From positions 1-25,863 of the IMG/VR virus record IMGVR_UViG_3300021185_002334: a stretch of DNA of 25,863 nucleotides; one strand, written 5' to 3'. Position 1 is the first letter of the stretch. Each line of letters begins with the position of its first letter. Source of the stretch: a virus. Below are positions 15,069 through 22,834 of this stretch, in pieces. Under the pieces are notes generated by a model, which was not told the origin of the DNA, did no database searches, and saw only the letters and a program-made list of their open reading frames with translations. Both the position numbers and the translations under genes were made by a program.

Positions 15069-15320
15069 AAAAGCACCTTTAATTATAGTGCGTATGCAGT
15101 TTCCGCAGTTGCTCCCCCAATTCAGAGTACTTACTTCCGCTACACACGACTAACCTTCTCGTGGCTTACTCGGCAACGCATCAGGCGAGATAGGAGCGTG
15201 TTGTTATGGAGGACAACAAACTTACTTCCTGATCGTTAACTGAGGGTGTTTTGCTGAATATGCCCACCGCCCACTGGGACATGGGTAAGGGAAACCAAGT
15301 AAACCCTCACCCCCACACAA
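15069..15320. other. Gene-free stretch after the polymerase gene
   Basis: About 250 bp with no convincing gene on either strand. It contains a TATAAT on the minus strand (15082-15087), upstream of the 15068 start but without a good -35, so at best a weak promoter. A TTGTT/AACAA inverted repeat lies near 15203-15221. A 33-codon leftward frame (15181-15282) lacks a ribosome site. No tRNA arms were seen. Confidence 0.5.
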
Positions 15321-17159
15321 CTAACATTCTCCGTATGAAGCTCCAAACCCGCCTTCGCAGTCTAGGGGCAGCTCCTCTGCCCAATCCGGTGTCTGCCTCA
15401 TACAGTGGTATATGTACTGCATTGCTTCTTCGGCTTCTTGCTCGGGGGCTATACAACCTACAGCATCATGCACGGTCATTACAACTTTGTACTTCTTAGC
15501 CACAAGCAATAGATGATGTCCGATTATTATCCTTGCAAGGGCTTGGCACAAGTTTTCTACTACCTTCCCTCCATATATGCGATTAGGTATGACCGACCTG
15601 CCCTTCTTAGTATCGTAGACAAGTTCCTGCCTTCCCGTCTCTTCGTCCACTCTTTGTCGTAGGTTGGGGTACTTTATATACAGGCCATTAGGCAACCTGA
15701 TACCGTCTTTGCCCTCCACTTCGAGCAGTCCACCCCTGCCTAATGTTACGTTTTGATCCCTCACCATAGCCGTCAGCGCTTCGTTGCAAGTGCGCCAAAG
15801 CCTTGTAATCGCGGGGTTTGCTGTGCGGTATATGCGTATGATCCGCTCGCATTCGTCTTGCTCAAGCTCTACACCCATAGACTTTAACTGCGCTTGGAAC
15901 TTAGCAGCGCCCATGCCATAGCCACATCCAAGTATCGTGGTCTTACCTATGAACCTCTCATCCTTAGTTATCTCATCCTCGGGTTTGCCGTATATAGAGG
16001 ACGCCATGACCTTATATACATCCTCACCTCGGGCAAACGTATCCACCAGATTATCCTGTTCTGCCAACCAAGCCAAGGTTCTTGCTTCAATTTGTGAAGA
16101 ATCGCAGTCAAGAAACATATAGCCATGCGGAGCTAACATAGCATTCTTAAGTATCGAGCCGCGGGGTAGGTTCTGCATGTTGATCTTATCGTCCCCGCCC
16201 CACCGTCCGGTGTGGGCTGCGTAGTAACGCAAAGGGATTGGCAGAGTACCTCGGTTACCGATGTTGATAAACCGCTCCGTCCGAGTCTCCTCGATTGTAG
16301 ACTTTACCCCTAACCGTGCGCTCACAAGTATCTGCACTATGGGGTTCTCATGTTCTTTAAGTGCTTGAAAAGCCTCATCAGTTTTAGCAAACGCTAAAGT
16401 TTCTTTGCCAGTGGTAAGACTGACCTTAGTAGGCGGTATCACACCCTGTGCTTTCAGTAGCTCTGCAAACTGCGGGTTACTCATGATCTGCTCTCTTGTT
16501 ACCTTAGCCTTACCTAACCACTCTGCCTTCTTTTCCTTTAACTCTTCTAGGTGGGTCTCCAATAAGAAGGTCCCTACTTGCAGCACTGGCTCGGTGAACA
16601 TACGAAGCGTCAGGTCGATAAGCTTTAGCTCTGCAATAGGAAAGCCCTCAGCCATCAAGCACTTAAACAATTTGTAGGTAATAGCTGTGTCGTTCTTACA
16701 ATACCCCGCGTATGCTTCTAGCTCTTCCTCTGAGAAGTCTGCACGGTGTTTACCTAAAGCGTTCAGTACTTCTGTGCCTTTCTTGCCTATGCCGTAGTAT
16801 TCAGTAAGCGCCCGCAAACTGCCGCCTACTTGCGTGCCGTGTATTGCCCTAGCCATTGATAACGTGTCAGCAATGCGAGCAGGCTTGATACCAAACCGCC
16901 AGTTCAAAATAGCCATGTCAAACATAGCGTTGTGCGCAACAGTTAATGAGTTTTCCCAATCAAACTGATTTAAAAATTCTTGCGTTTCTTTTTTAGTTCC
17001 TGAAAACCAAGTGCTAGAACTAGCACTACTATCATCTATCTGAACTGATACTCCGATAACTTCAAAGAGTTCATCTCTTATGTAAGCCTCGGTCGTTAGC
17101 TTAGATAGACTAAACGCACGATCATAATAAGTTTCAAAATCTATTGTTAGTATTGTCAT
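15321..17159 (-). CDS. polA: Family A DNA polymerase with 3'-5' exonuclease
   Basis: This 612-residue replicative polymerase has no 5' nuclease domain, as in T7-like enzymes. Proofreading motifs: Asp7/Glu9 (DFET), Asp81 (HNAMFD) and Tyr153/Asp157 (YCKND). Polymerase motif A is Asp353-SSQIE358, motif B is Arg402-x3-Lys406-x3-Leu410-x3-Tyr414 and motif C is His564-Asp565-Ala566. The position equal to E. coli Phe762 is Leu410, a variant described in marine phages and linked there to a less virulent lifestyle. Motif C has Ala where E. coli has Glu. It starts 26 nt inside the VRR-NUC gene, with GAGG 9 nt before the ATG. All catalytic aspartates are present. Confidence 0.95.
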   Translation of the reverse strand: MTILTIDFETYYDRAFSLSKLTTEAYIRDELFEVIGVSVQIDDSSASSSTWFSGTKKETQEFLNQFDWENSLTVAHNAMFDMAILNWRFGIKPARIADTLSMARAIHGTQVGGSLRALTEYYGIGKKGTEVLNALGKHRADFSEEELEAYAGYCKNDTAITYKLFKCLMAEGFPIAELKLIDLTLRMFTEPVLQVGTFLLETHLEELKEKKAEWLGKAKVTREQIMSNPQFAELLKAQGVIPPTKVSLTTGKETLAFAKTDEAFQALKEHENPIVQILVSARLGVKSTIEETRTERFINIGNRGTLPIPLRYYAAHTGRWGGDDKINMQNLPRGSILKNAMLAPHGYMFLDCDSSQIEARTLAWLAEQDNLVDTFARGEDVYKVMASSIYGKPEDEITKDERFIGKTTILGCGYGMGAAKFQAQLKSMGVELEQDECERIIRIYRTANPAITRLWRTCNEALTAMVRDQNVTLGRGGLLEVEGKDGIRLPNGLYIKYPNLRQRVDEETGRQELVYDTKKGRSVIPNRIYGGKVVENLCQALARIIIGHHLLLVAKKYKVVMTVHDAVGCIAPEQEAEEAMQYIYHCMRQTPDWAEELPLDCEGGFGASYGEC

Positions 17160-17439
17160 TTATGTGAGCCTCAAGCTCGTGTAGATTGTTTTCGTTTATA
17201 ACAAGCGCAGTGCCACTCGACTTGCGAATCGCAGCTATCTCCATGTCTTGTAGTGCAGTGGTCTTACCTTTCCCTGCCTTGCATTCGACAGCGAGGAAGC
17301 TGCCGTTAAAGCAACAGACCACATCGGGGACTCCGCTGCGACCCATACCAAACGTGGCGGGGAAAAAATAATAGATGCCATGAGACTTAAGAATCTTCAC
17401 GACTTTGTCTTTAACTTTCTTTTCTGGGGTATTTGCCAT
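17134..17439 (-). CDS. VRR-NUC domain nuclease, apparently leaderless
   Basis: This 101-residue protein is a minimal VRR-NUC, a PD-(D/E)XK fold nuclease likely to act on branched DNA. GRSGVPDVVCCF at 34-45 carries Asp39, VECKAG at 51-56 carries the Glu52-x-Lys54 pair, and Gln64 follows. The start MANTPEKK at 17439 is chosen because the longer frame to 17505 runs through the promoter and the unit B terminator hairpin. The predicted transcript start falls at or next to this ATG and no ribosome site is present, so it may be translated leaderless. It overlaps the polymerase gene by 26 nt. Confidence 0.88.
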   Translation of the reverse strand: MANTPEKKVKDKVVKILKSHGIYYFFPATFGMGRSGVPDVVCCFNGSFLAVECKAGKGKTTALQDMEIAAIRKSSGTALVINENNLHELEAHINDNTNNRF

Positions 17440-17445
17440 ACGGCT

Positions 17446-17474
17446 AGTATGAAGGATAGGGTTTACAGTGTCAA
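17446..17474 (-). promoter_or_regulatory. Sigma70-like promoter with operator, unit C
   Basis: Read leftward: -35 TTGACA (17469-17474), 17-bp spacer, -10 CATACT (17446-17451). The -35 is part of GTTGACACTGTAAAC, an imperfect inverted repeat related to the TTGACA-N-TGTCTA sites of the other three units. It follows directly after the unit B terminator. The start point is predicted near 17439, the ATG of the nuclease gene. Confidence 0.72.
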
Positions 17475-17488
17475 CCCTTTTTGAGGAC

Positions 17489-17518
17489 AAAAAAAAGCCC
17501 CGCACTAGGCGAGGCTTT
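17489..17518 (-). terminator. Rho-independent terminator, end of unit B
   Basis: On the minus strand AAAGCCTCGC, a 5-nt loop and GCGGGGCTTT form a 10-bp stem with one G-T pair, followed by a run of eight T. It lies between the last unit B gene (stop at 17541) and the unit C promoter. Confidence 0.92.
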
Positions 17519-17527
17519 GGGGGGAGG

Positions 17528-17547
17528 AGTTTAGTTTAAACTAAACT
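17528..17547. repeat. Palindrome copy 1 (perfect, 20 bp)
   Basis: AGTTTAGTTTAAACTAAACT, a perfect 20-bp palindrome. It overlaps the stop codon of the 17541-18353 gene and precedes the terminator. It is the leftmost of nine related copies. Confidence 0.95.
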
Positions 17548-18353
17548 GGTTGGCGGTTTATACATAAGTAACTTTCTATAGGCACCTTTGTACGAGCTAA
17601 CTTAATCCCTACGTTGGGTATAAACTCTCTGTGCGAAGCTAACTTCAGCAGACCTATCTGTGCTCTATACTCAGAAGGAACTTCTTCGACTCGTTCAACA
17701 CGAGCAGCGGCGACTCCTTCGGGAGTGGAACGCTTAACCAAATACCCTGTTGGAGTTTTCAACAGCACAGCGCATTCAGACATATCTAATAGAGTACAGT
17801 TGTCGAAGTACTGTAACGCTTCATTTTCTATTGCGCTTAGTTGAACTTCTGGTAAAGCGAGCATGGAGTAAAGTTCATATCGCTTCTCCTTGGTAGCCGT
17901 TTGAAAGAAGTTGTACAGTGGTTCGTCCAATACACCGCGCAAACTTTCTAGCGACTGCTCGTAAGAACTGCTCGTTAATCTATCCAACCTGCCAGAGTAG
18001 GTCTCCATTAACTCTTCGTCCGTGTTTGACCTAAAGTACTTTGCAAATATCTTTACTGCTTTGCTTAGGTCGGCGGTCTTAGTTTTGCGATTGCGTTTGT
18101 CTGTCATACGAGGAGACCATAGCTCCAACACCACCCGATTATACTCCCCTATAAAGTCTAGCTTGACCGTGCCCACTTGGTGCTCGTACACATCAAATAC
18201 ATCTACTCTTCTAGCATTCCACACTCTAAAGGTTAACTTAGGGAAAGCGTGTGCTACACGGTCTATAAAATTATAGAGTAGCTCGTGTGTCAGTTGGTCT
18301 GCTGCTGCAACACCAGAGACGTTTTTTTCACCAAACTTAACTACATTTTGCAT
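17541..18353 (-). CDS. Conserved hypothetical, MoxR-VWA module
   Basis: This 270-residue soluble protein begins MQNVVKFGEKNVSGV. No catalytic motif or known domain is recognised. The first 100 residues look alpha/beta (FRVWNARRVDVFDVYEHQVG), the middle is helical and charged, and the C-terminal part has a strand-rich segment around TPTGYLVKRSTPEG. TAGGAGG lies 5 nt before the ATG and overlaps the stop of the DUF3150-like gene. It closes unit B, and its own stop codon lies inside palindrome copy 1. Position suggests a role with the MoxR-VWA group; this is context only. Confidence 0.75.
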   Translation of the reverse strand: MQNVVKFGEKNVSGVAAADQLTHELLYNFIDRVAHAFPKLTFRVWNARRVDVFDVYEHQVGTVKLDFIGEYNRVVLELWSPRMTDKRNRKTKTADLSKAVKIFAKYFRSNTDEELMETYSGRLDRLTSSSYEQSLESLRGVLDEPLYNFFQTATKEKRYELYSMLALPEVQLSAIENEALQYFDNCTLLDMSECAVLLKTPTGYLVKRSTPEGVAAARVERVEEVPSEYRAQIGLLKLASHREFIPNVGIKLARTKVPIESYLCINRQPV

Positions 18354-18362
18354 GTCTGCCTC

Positions 18363-19214
18363 CTACCACTCGAATTGTTTAAGAATGGAATCAACCTTAG
18401 TCTTCATATCCTCACGGATAGCAGGTGATTCTTTTATCACGTCGATGTCAGCCCCTGTTATTGTACGTTCTAGCATAACTCTAGCGCGCTCCAGCTCAGG
18501 GTCGTTAGTAATGTTGAGGTGCTGCAACATATCGCACAGGTCTTTCGGGTTGCTAACAAAGCTATCGTAGAATCTCTTCTGCTTGTCGTCGTCTGTCTCG
18601 GTCAGCTTGTCGCTCATACCCGCTAACATCTTGTGCATCCTGTGCCATGCTGCATCCATCGCGTGCTTAGTCTTCTCTTGGTTCTCTGCCTCCAACGAAG
18701 CCCGCAGCTCTTCCATGTCCTCAGCGGGCAGGTCTAGGTACAAGTGCCCGCTGTCAGGTACAGCTTTGATGGTTAACCTCCAGTCATACTTAGAGTAAAC
18801 CACATCAACCGGCGGATAATCTGCGGGGTTGTACATGGCTCCCAAATAGTTAGCTGAAGTTTCCTTAAGCGCTTCGTAGTTGTCGCAAATATAATCGCGG
18901 CGCCTTAAGAACTCGCTACGCTTGCCATTGAAGTCTGCCTTGAACGGCAGCAGCAAACGAGTAGTTAGGATGCGATCCCCCATGTCGTCCCAAGGTAACG
19001 TGCGTATGGTGTACTCGTTGCGAGAGTTGTTGGCGAACTTGTTTAGTTGGCTTACATGGGTAGAGCCAACCATAGTGTCCTTGATGTACTTGCCTGCTTT
19101 CTTGTCCGCACCAGTGGCAGCGGAAACATTCTCGCTCTGGTGCTTGTCGATCTTTCTGCCTGTCCATGTGGATATGCTAAGGCGTACTAATACTGCGCTT
19201 GATGAAATGCTCAT
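18363..19214 (-). CDS. DUF3150-like protein, MoxR-VWA partner
   Basis: This 283-residue protein begins MSISSSAVLVRLSISTWTGR. The LSISTWTGRK opening and long, charged helical body resemble DUF3150-type phage proteins that sit beside MoxR and VWA genes; the assignment is tentative. Residues about 165-210 are a strongly acidic/basic helix with coiled-coil character. A GGAGA ribosome site lies about 8 nt before the ATG. Palindrome copy 2 lies about 30 bp upstream. No enzyme motif seen. It may be an adaptor or substrate of the ATPase. Confidence 0.68.
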   Translation of the reverse strand: MSISSSAVLVRLSISTWTGRKIDKHQSENVSAATGADKKAGKYIKDTMVGSTHVSQLNKFANNSRNEYTIRTLPWDDMGDRILTTRLLLPFKADFNGKRSEFLRRRDYICDNYEALKETSANYLGAMYNPADYPPVDVVYSKYDWRLTIKAVPDSGHLYLDLPAEDMEELRASLEAENQEKTKHAMDAAWHRMHKMLAGMSDKLTETDDDKQKRFYDSFVSNPKDLCDMLQHLNITNDPELERARVMLERTITGADIDVIKESPAIREDMKTKVDSILKQFEW

Positions 19215-19241
19215 AATCTTTCTCCATAAAAGTTGGGTAGG

Positions 19242-19261
19242 AGTTTAGCTAAAACTAAACT
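19242..19261. repeat. Palindrome copy 2
   Basis: AGTTTAGCTAAAACTAAACT: 7-bp arms, core CTAAAA (TTTTAG read on the minus strand). It occupies the 60-bp gap between the 81-residue gene and the DUF3150-like gene. Confidence 0.92.
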
Positions 19262-19274
19262 CCGTTGGTTGTTG

Positions 19275-19520
19275 TTACTTCTTGCGCCCTGCAAGTTTAG
19301 CTACCGCGAGTGCCGCACTGGATATTGCTTGTACTGATTGCATACCAGACTCAACATCTTGCTCGTAGGCGTGGTATGTGTAGAACGAATCCCCTCCATC
19401 CTCACCCCTGTTGTACTCGTTAGAAAATACAAGACACCCATCAAGCACATCGGTTATGCGCTCTAACTTCTCCGCGTCTACTACATACTTGGTGTTGTTC
19501 ACGTCTACTATAAAGTTCAT
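19275..19520 (-). CDS. Hypothetical 81-residue protein after the VWA gene
   Basis: The protein begins MNFIVDVNNTKYVVDAEKLE. Strands in the first 15 residues and a helix (AEKLERITDVLDGC) are followed by an acidic loop and an Ala-rich C-terminal helix ending AGRKK. The ATG overlaps the VWA stop as ATGA, so it is translationally coupled to it. The frame upstream of 19520 is only shadow of the VWA gene. Function unknown; coupling suggests action with the VWA protein. Confidence 0.7.
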   Translation of the reverse strand: MNFIVDVNNTKYVVDAEKLERITDVLDGCLVFSNEYNRGEDGGDSFYTYHAYEQDVESGMQSVQAISSAALAVAKLAGRKK

Positions 19521-20740
19521 ACTCTTCGCTCCAGTTTGATTGTCTTGCCCACAGGGGCAACGATGTCGTTGTAGTTGTTGTGGATACCCCACAGCACAGG
19601 GTGGTCCCAATTACCCCACCCCATTACCTCACCGTCAGTCAGCACGATGGTTGCATCAGGCTTGATCTTCTTCTCGCGTAGATAGTCAGCTACACAGGTC
19701 GGGTCTGTACCGCCTCCACCATGAGGTCTAGTCAGAGTGCGCCAGTTCTTGAAGGTGCTGCTTGTATACTCCTCGTGCGCACAGACTGAACCGTCCCAGT
19801 AGATCAGGTGTATCTTGGCTATATCCAGTTGCCTAGCCAGACCCTCCACCTCCGACATACACACCTCGAACGAGTCATCGAAGAACATCGAGCCAGATAC
19901 ATCAGGCGCAACCACTAGCTCTTTGACCGCGTTGCCACGTAAGACAGGTAGCACAACCCTTGAAGTGACCCATGCCCTGCGGTCTATGCGAGCGAAGCTA
20001 GCCTTGATGGGTTTAGTACACGCTGCTCGAATGAAGTGTTTCATCTGCTCAACCCAATCTACTTGCGGTGCGAGCAACGAACCTAGATCGAACGCACCAC
20101 CAGACGTACCCTTACCTGCTTTCTTTGCAGCCATGAGACCTTGGCGTATCGCACTACCGACATCAGCTTTGAGTTCTTCCTTCTCCTCGGCTGTCATATC
20201 CTTAGCGCCTTCCCAATCGTGGTCATCTAAGCTGCTACCTTCACCACCTTCGCCGTCACCCTCGTCATCATCCTGCGACTTCTCGGCGTACAAGATTTCA
20301 AATATCTTCTTGATCGGCATGTCAGTGAACCGTGTGTCATAGCAGCCTATGGGCTTGCCCTCCTCATCACGAGGCATAGCTACAATCTCCTCGTTGGGGT
20401 CTGCTGCTACTATGTTGAGGTTTATCCACTGATCCATCGCCTCGTTCGCAGTCTTGGCACATAGCTTGTTCAGCTTCTCGTATATCTCAAGATGCCTACC
20501 TGCCTTGTGGTAGTTCTCATGCAGGTTGATAAACCCTGCGCCTTTGTCCCCCCACCGGAAGATGAAGTCAGGGTTGTACTTCTCGTCCCTGCCGTTAGTG
20601 CACGCTGTGGGTACATCTCGTGTGAACTCCCTCGTGCCTGTCATCATGATCGGACCAAGCTCAACAAACTTGTCACTCCTCATGATCTCGATGCGTTTCC
20701 GCTTGAAGGCTCGTGCCTTCTGGTCATCAGTCATATCCAT
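19517..20740 (-). CDS. HExxH metallopeptidase-like/VWA protein (DUF2201 type)
   Basis: This 407-residue protein has two domains. N-terminal residues 1-150 hold His74-Glu75-x2-His78 (HENYHKAGRH) and a downstream Asp103/Asn107 helix, as in the predicted metallopeptidase part of DUF2201 proteins. A very acidic linker (about 155-190) follows. The C-terminal VWA-like domain has the MIDAS motif Asp280-x-Ser-x-Ser284 (APDVSGSM) and a later GGGGTDP loop with the conserved Thr. Such proteins pair with MoxR ATPases in bacteria. ATG 20740 is chosen because AGGAGA lies 7 nt upstream; a TTG-start extension would translate palindrome copy 3. Target unknown. Confidence 0.88.
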   Translation of the reverse strand: MDMTDDQKARAFKRKRIEIMRSDKFVELGPIMMTGTREFTRDVPTACTNGRDEKYNPDFIFRWGDKGAGFINLHENYHKAGRHLEIYEKLNKLCAKTANEAMDQWINLNIVAADPNEEIVAMPRDEEGKPIGCYDTRFTDMPIKKIFEILYAEKSQDDDEGDGEGGEGSSLDDHDWEGAKDMTAEEKEELKADVGSAIRQGLMAAKKAGKGTSGGAFDLGSLLAPQVDWVEQMKHFIRAACTKPIKASFARIDRRAWVTSRVVLPVLRGNAVKELVVAPDVSGSMFFDDSFEVCMSEVEGLARQLDIAKIHLIYWDGSVCAHEEYTSSTFKNWRTLTRPHGGGGTDPTCVADYLREKKIKPDATIVLTDGEVMGWGNWDHPVLWGIHNNYNDIVAPVGKTIKLERRV

Positions 20741-20750
20741 GTCGTTCTCC

Positions 20751-20770
20751 TGTTTAGTTTTGACTAAACT
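20751..20770. repeat. Palindrome copy 3
   Basis: TGTTTAGTTTTGACTAAACT: arms GTTTAGT/ACTAAAC around TTTG, first base differs from consensus. It touches both the MoxR stop codon (20770) and the ribosome site of the VWA gene, filling that whole gap. Confidence 0.93.
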
Positions 20771-21870
20771 CAAAGTAAATCTTGGTTGCGGTCAGCCCAC
20801 TCGGCAAACGCGCGTGAAGTAAAGGCAAGCCTACGCTTGGCATCGGTAGAGTTCGGACCCGCCAGACTCACACCGAATATCACTTGGAACTCCTCGGTGT
20901 CATACCCTGCGTCCGTCCTGCTTATGTAGGTCATGAACGAGTCGAGGTCTTCCTTGTCTTTAATATGCTCCACTGCACTGAACGTCAGTACCGCACACGC
21001 ACCCACATTCGGAGGTAATGGCGCTGTCCTAGGGTGAGCTTTGATCTCACTCCAAGGGGTCATGCTCTCGTGGTGCTTGATGAAGTGCATAAGTGAGTCA
21101 GTCGCAGCCGCACCGATTGTGCCTGTCAACGCTACGCGTAACGCATTGCGACTAAACAAGTGGCGAACCTTCACTAAGTTACTAGCCAGTTCCAAAGTTC
21201 TTGGCGTTACCACAGAACCTTGTCCCACAACAGACGGATTAAAAATGTACGGGTTTTTCTGCTGTCCTGCATCCAAGTAAGAAGCAAGGCAGTCAGGTGT
21301 GCGATTCACCCAAGCCATAACAATAGGCTCGATGTCATTAGCTGCTGCCCAGATCAACCACTCCTCGTGGTCAGGCTTGGCTATCTCTATTTCCGTAATG
21401 CGCATCTTGCTGTGTGCTTTGAGGCTGTCACCTACACCGTCACTCTCGAGGTTACCCGTCATGAACACGATGCTACCTTCAGGCAGTGGTGTGTCACCGA
21501 GGCGTGGGTCTTTCACTTCGAGTAGCGGGTGCAGTGTGTTCTGCGCCTCGTCCGAACCCTTAGTGAACTCGTCAAGGCAGATGATGACCGGCTTGCCACT
21601 CTGTAGTCCGAACCTTGCGTTGGGATAATACTTCAGTGTCTCGGTCTCTGTGTCGGGTATCGGGATAGCGCCGTCACCAATGCCCATGTTGGGTACATCA
21701 ATGATCGCGTAGGGGTAACCCGTGATGCGTGATAGTTCCGCCACGATGCTAGTCTTGCCTACACCCGGCTCTCCTACCAGACGGAATTTATTCTTGTATG
21801 CCGCTGCCATCAGGGCAGGTGTTTCTGTTAGTGTTGCTGTGCAACGATCTTGAAGGTTAGTTGTATTCAT
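20770..21870 (-). CDS. MoxR-family AAA+ ATPase
   Basis: This 366-residue AAA+ protein has Walker A GEPGVGKTS at 33-41, Walker B IICLDE at 96-101, sensor 1 Asn140 (IVFMTGN) and the MoxR-like PNARFG pore-side segment near 83-88. MoxR ATPases act as chaperones that remodel or insert cofactors into protein complexes, usually with a VWA partner such as the next gene. The ribosome site is weak (GAGA, about 9 nt from the ATG). It is a single-gene cassette with a palindrome copy on each side (20751-20770 and 21902-21921). Phage-encoded MoxR function is not established. Confidence 0.92.
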   Translation of the reverse strand: MNTTNLQDRCTATLTETPALMAAAYKNKFRLVGEPGVGKTSIVAELSRITGYPYAIIDVPNMGIGDGAIPIPDTETETLKYYPNARFGLQSGKPVIICLDEFTKGSDEAQNTLHPLLEVKDPRLGDTPLPEGSIVFMTGNLESDGVGDSLKAHSKMRITEIEIAKPDHEEWLIWAAANDIEPIVMAWVNRTPDCLASYLDAGQQKNPYIFNPSVVGQGSVVTPRTLELASNLVKVRHLFSRNALRVALTGTIGAAATDSLMHFIKHHESMTPWSEIKAHPRTAPLPPNVGACAVLTFSAVEHIKDKEDLDSFMTYISRTDAGYDTEEFQVIFGVSLAGPNSTDAKRRLAFTSRAFAEWADRNQDLL

Positions 21871-21901
21871 AATGTTTATCTCTTAGTTAATTGGTTAATT
21901 G

Positions 21902-21921
21902 AGTTTAGTCAAAACTAAACT
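21902..21921. repeat. Palindrome copy 4
   Basis: AGTTTAGTCAAAACTAAACT: the consensus core TTTTGA read on the minus strand. It lies between the 303-residue conserved gene and the MoxR gene, 1 bp after the upstream stop codon. Confidence 0.95.
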
Positions 21922-21922
21922 G

Positions 21923-22834
21923 CTATCTTACATACTTCTCATTCGAGTCAGCCTTCACCTCGCCCAATGGCAGGGTAACTTCTGTGAACACCGCATCGCT
22001 GTACCCATACTTGAGTAACTCATCTATTACCTTGAGTATGCGGTCCGGTCTGTGCGAGTAGGTAAAGGAAGGCCACCTGCTGTTGGTCTGCATACTTACC
22101 ATTGCACACGCATCCAGAGCGTCAGCCCAATCCTCGATGTTGTCTTCACGCATGATGTTACACAGCGTGTCCACACACCTAGAGCTAGGGAAGCTGTTCA
22201 AATCCACATCAAGCCCCTCGTACCGTTTAAGTCTGCGTTGGTACTCTTCTTGCTCAAGTATGCCGCCCATTGGGTACGCTACCTTTATCATTGGTTTCGC
22301 ATACCGCAAGAAGGGTGCATTGAGTTTGCGCACCTCGTTCATCGCTCGCCGGTTTACCCTGTGTACAACACATGGCTCAGGGTCTAGGGGTAGACGGTCA
22401 ACCCCAAGGTGTACCCTGTCTCGCCACAAGAAGGCTTTGCGTGTGCTATGGTAGTACAAGACATTCCCCTCGCTGTCCTTGGGTGCGGTCCATACATCTA
22501 TACAGTCTCGGTGTATGATCGCGTTGATGAACATCCTTGTGCTTACGGTATTCCATCCACCAGTAGCGAGGGTCACCGAGTTGTCCTCATAAAAGATCAC
22601 GCAGTCCGTGCGGTACAGCCGACACATTATCGCCATGCCTTGATTACCTAGGGGACTCATGATGTTGCGCTCCCTACGTATCGTCATGTGCGTTGCGCGT
22701 CTGCTTGAGGTTAGCGGTTTCTTACCCGCATTCACTCCCTTACCCTGTATGGGTGTGACTGTGTTCTCATGTTGTGAGGCATCAGCAAAGTCTTGAAACG
22801 CCGGTATGTGGTGTGTGTCTATATGGAAGCCCAT
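21923..22834 (-). CDS. Conserved phage hypothetical with GGW motif
   Basis: This 303-residue protein begins MGFHIDTHHIPAFQDFADAS. The segment LYRTDCVIFYEDNSVTLATGGW (about residues 72-93) followed by NTVSTRMFINAI fits a phage motif in which a strand pair ends in GGW and a Thr-rich loop; its biochemical role is unknown. Basic and aromatic residues are frequent. The start overlaps the upstream coiled-coil gene by 16 nt. It is the first gene upstream of the MoxR cassette and shares its transcription unit. No catalytic motif recognised. Confidence 0.78.
   Translation of the reverse strand: MGFHIDTHHIPAFQDFADASQHENTVTPIQGKGVNAGKKPLTSSRRATHMTIRRERNIMSPLGNQGMAIMCRLYRTDCVIFYEDNSVTLATGGWNTVSTRMFINAIIHRDCIDVWTAPKDSEGNVLYYHSTRKAFLWRDRVHLGVDRLPLDPEPCVVHRVNRRAMNEVRKLNAPFLRYAKPMIKVAYPMGGILEQEEYQRRLKRYEGLDVDLNSFPSSRCVDTLCNIMREDNIEDWADALDACAMVSMQTNSRWPSFTYSHRPDRILKVIDELLKYGYSDAVFTEVTLPLGEVKADSNEKYVR

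Noticed and set aside
15181-15282. 33-codon leftward frame in the gap after the polymerase gene
   Set aside because: No ribosome site and no recognisable pattern; kept only as part of the gene-free stretch.
17440-17505. Longer start of the VRR-NUC gene at 17505
   Set aside because: It would translate the unit C promoter and begin inside the unit B terminator hairpin; the domain starts at 17439.
19815-20342. 175-codon rightward frame
   Set aside because: Antisense to the VWA gene; Ser/Pro-rich product typical of a shadow frame.
20741-20773. TTG start that extends the VWA protein
   Set aside because: It translates palindrome copy 3; the ATG at 20740 has a well-spaced AGGAGA.
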